Assembly: GCA_963575645.1 (NCBI GenBank)
Contig: OY754469.1
Coordinates: forward strand, 50,736,753-50,800,752
DNA from: Xanthostigma xanthostigma
Taxonomy: Eukaryota > Arthropoda > Insecta > Raphidioptera > Raphidiidae
DNA length: 64,000 nucleotides
Direction: 5' to 3'
In this document: positions 62,806 to 64,000 of the stretch, one piece after another
Layout: the number at the start of each line of letters is the position of its first letter
Numbering within the stretch: the stretch's first letter is position 1
Made by a program: the position numbers and the translations under genes
Notes under the pieces: generated by a model
The model's input: only the letters and a program-made list of their open reading frames with translations
The model's database searches: none
Told to the model about the DNA's origin: nothing

Positions 62806-63022
62806 TTTTGACGTGATAACGTCTTATAAATTGATGAAACACCGGCTGCATGCACGGAAAAGTGTCACGTTCCGAAATGTGTCACGTTCCGCGCACGATC
62901 GGCTCAAGTTTGACAGCTACTAAAATTTAGGTTATGTAATATTAAATATTATGATATTCGAGCGGAATACGTTATCACGTAAAACTATCGTCCGTAAACC
63001 GACTTTACAGACAACCATTTTT
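62806..63022 (+). repeat. GACGTGATAACG element, copy F (short form)
   Basis: A 217-bp copy with both termini. The middle is rearranged: 'tgtcacgttccg' occurs twice around 62864-62891, and the segment with 'aaaatttaggttatgta' links it to copies A and B. Confidence 0.85.
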
Positions 63023-64000
63023 TATTCAAGCACATTGGGTATTCCCCGACCAGTCCTGGGTGTTCCCCCTCCCGGAACTATAATAATTAGGGATATCAAC
63101 CGTGCCGGATTTTCCGGGACAGTCCCGCATTATTACGTGAATTTTACAAGACCCGTTTATATCTAACTGACTATATGCCTATAGGAACACATTCACTCTT
63201 CAGGAACTACAATAAAGAGCATATTATGCAAGTCCTCTTCGTTACGGAAATGAAAGGTCCTTTTTTTTCAAAAATATCGATCGCTTGATTGTTGCAAAAT
63301 GTCGTCACGAAATAGACACAAAATAAGTGACATTAAATTTTCAGTGAGTGCAAAAAGGTTTCGGCACTCACTGAATTTTTTCAATGCAGTCGCTGCCACT
63401 ACTGAAGAAATACTGAATTGCATGCATTTTTTAGCTTTATGAAAAGAATGCAATATTGAAATTGATAAACAATTTTATCTGAAAAATAATTCGAACGGTT
63501 TATCAGAAAAAAAATATACCTACGCTATTAATCTTTTTATACGCAATCAAATGTGTTTTATAGTCTCTATACAACTTGACAACAATAATTATCAATTACA
63601 ATAATAATGACTTTATAATCGTAAATTAAATTAATCAATATAATTTTAATATTCACCGTTTAAAATGAAAATGAATTTTAAAAGATAAATAAACTTTTAA
63701 TTTTCATGCTTTCATTTACTAAATCTGTGAGCATTCGCAAGTGGGTACATAATAAATATGAATGTAATTTATTTTGTATTTTAAGAGAAAGGTATCGCAT
63801 AATTAAAAAATATTTAATTTAAACTAATAACTATCGCTAAATTTCCGATCTCCCGTATTTTCTCAGTAAAAACATTTAACTGAATTATTATTCATTATCA
63901 CCTATAAAAATAGATAGCTTCCATGTGTCAAGACAATATTTAATAAAAAAAAACAGACTCAGAAAACCTATATAAATTATAAAAAAAACTTCTAATTTTG
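63023..64000. other. no gene seen
   Basis: AT-rich. 63040-63150 has a degraded fragment ('gtattccccgaccagtcctg...ttttccgggacagtc') that looks like repeat DNA. Confidence 0.5.

Noticed and set aside
1..64000. CRISPR arrays, operons, bacterial-type promoters
   Set aside because: The window is animal nuclear DNA with spliceosomal introns; no regularly spaced repeats were seen.

Overview
This window is insect nuclear DNA, most probably lepidopteran. It is AT-rich and intron-rich, with very low coding density. The lepidopteran guess rests on interspersed repeats of familiar type: a 'GTCAAGTGCGAGTCG' module, a 3' tail of the 'acggacagacaaac...acgggaccctaaaa' style, an RTE-like tail ending in 'aatattagtatatagat', (AAT)n-tailed fragments, and many TAGGTACCTA-like words. 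The species cannot be named from sequence alone.

Two protein genes are securely recognisable, plus one broken gene. (1) UBL3, a membrane-anchored ubiquitin-fold protein, lies on the + strand. Three coding exons (34805-34913, 39893-40057, 40959-41023) join in frame and end in a CAAX prenylation box. The short first coding exon was not found and must lie further upstream. (2) torso-like (tsl), a secreted MACPF-domain protein, is complete on the - strand as three coding exons (59635-59505, 58176-57639, 55273-54878) giving 354 residues. In flies it acts in terminal patterning through the Torso receptor. (3) A CDC73/parafibromin (hyrax) fragment lies on the + strand at 49888-50610. It keeps the introns of its parent but carries a nonsense codon and a frameshift in exon 1 and a second nonsense codon in exon 2, so I call it a segmental pseudogene.

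Layout: 1-34 kb is gene-poor and full of repeat fragments, possibly holding the distal promoter and first exon of UBL3. 34.8-41 kb is the UBL3 body, 41-49.9 kb is intergenic, 49.9-50.6 kb is the CDC73 relic, 50.6-54.8 kb is intergenic, 54.9-59.7 kb is tsl, and the rest is intergenic. I see no functional relation between the genes.

The most notable non-genic structure is a family of six short elements sharing the termini TTTTGACGTGATAACGTC and ACAGACAACCAATTTTT. One copy sits directly against the 3' splice site of tsl exon 2 and supplies much of its T-rich tract. Other structures are a pair of roughly 400-bp elements with long terminal inverted repeats (one just upstream of UBL3 exon 2), a 390-bp foldback palindrome, a four-copy motif family and a tRNA-like cloverleaf. 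All calls come from reading the sequence; no alignment or search was run.
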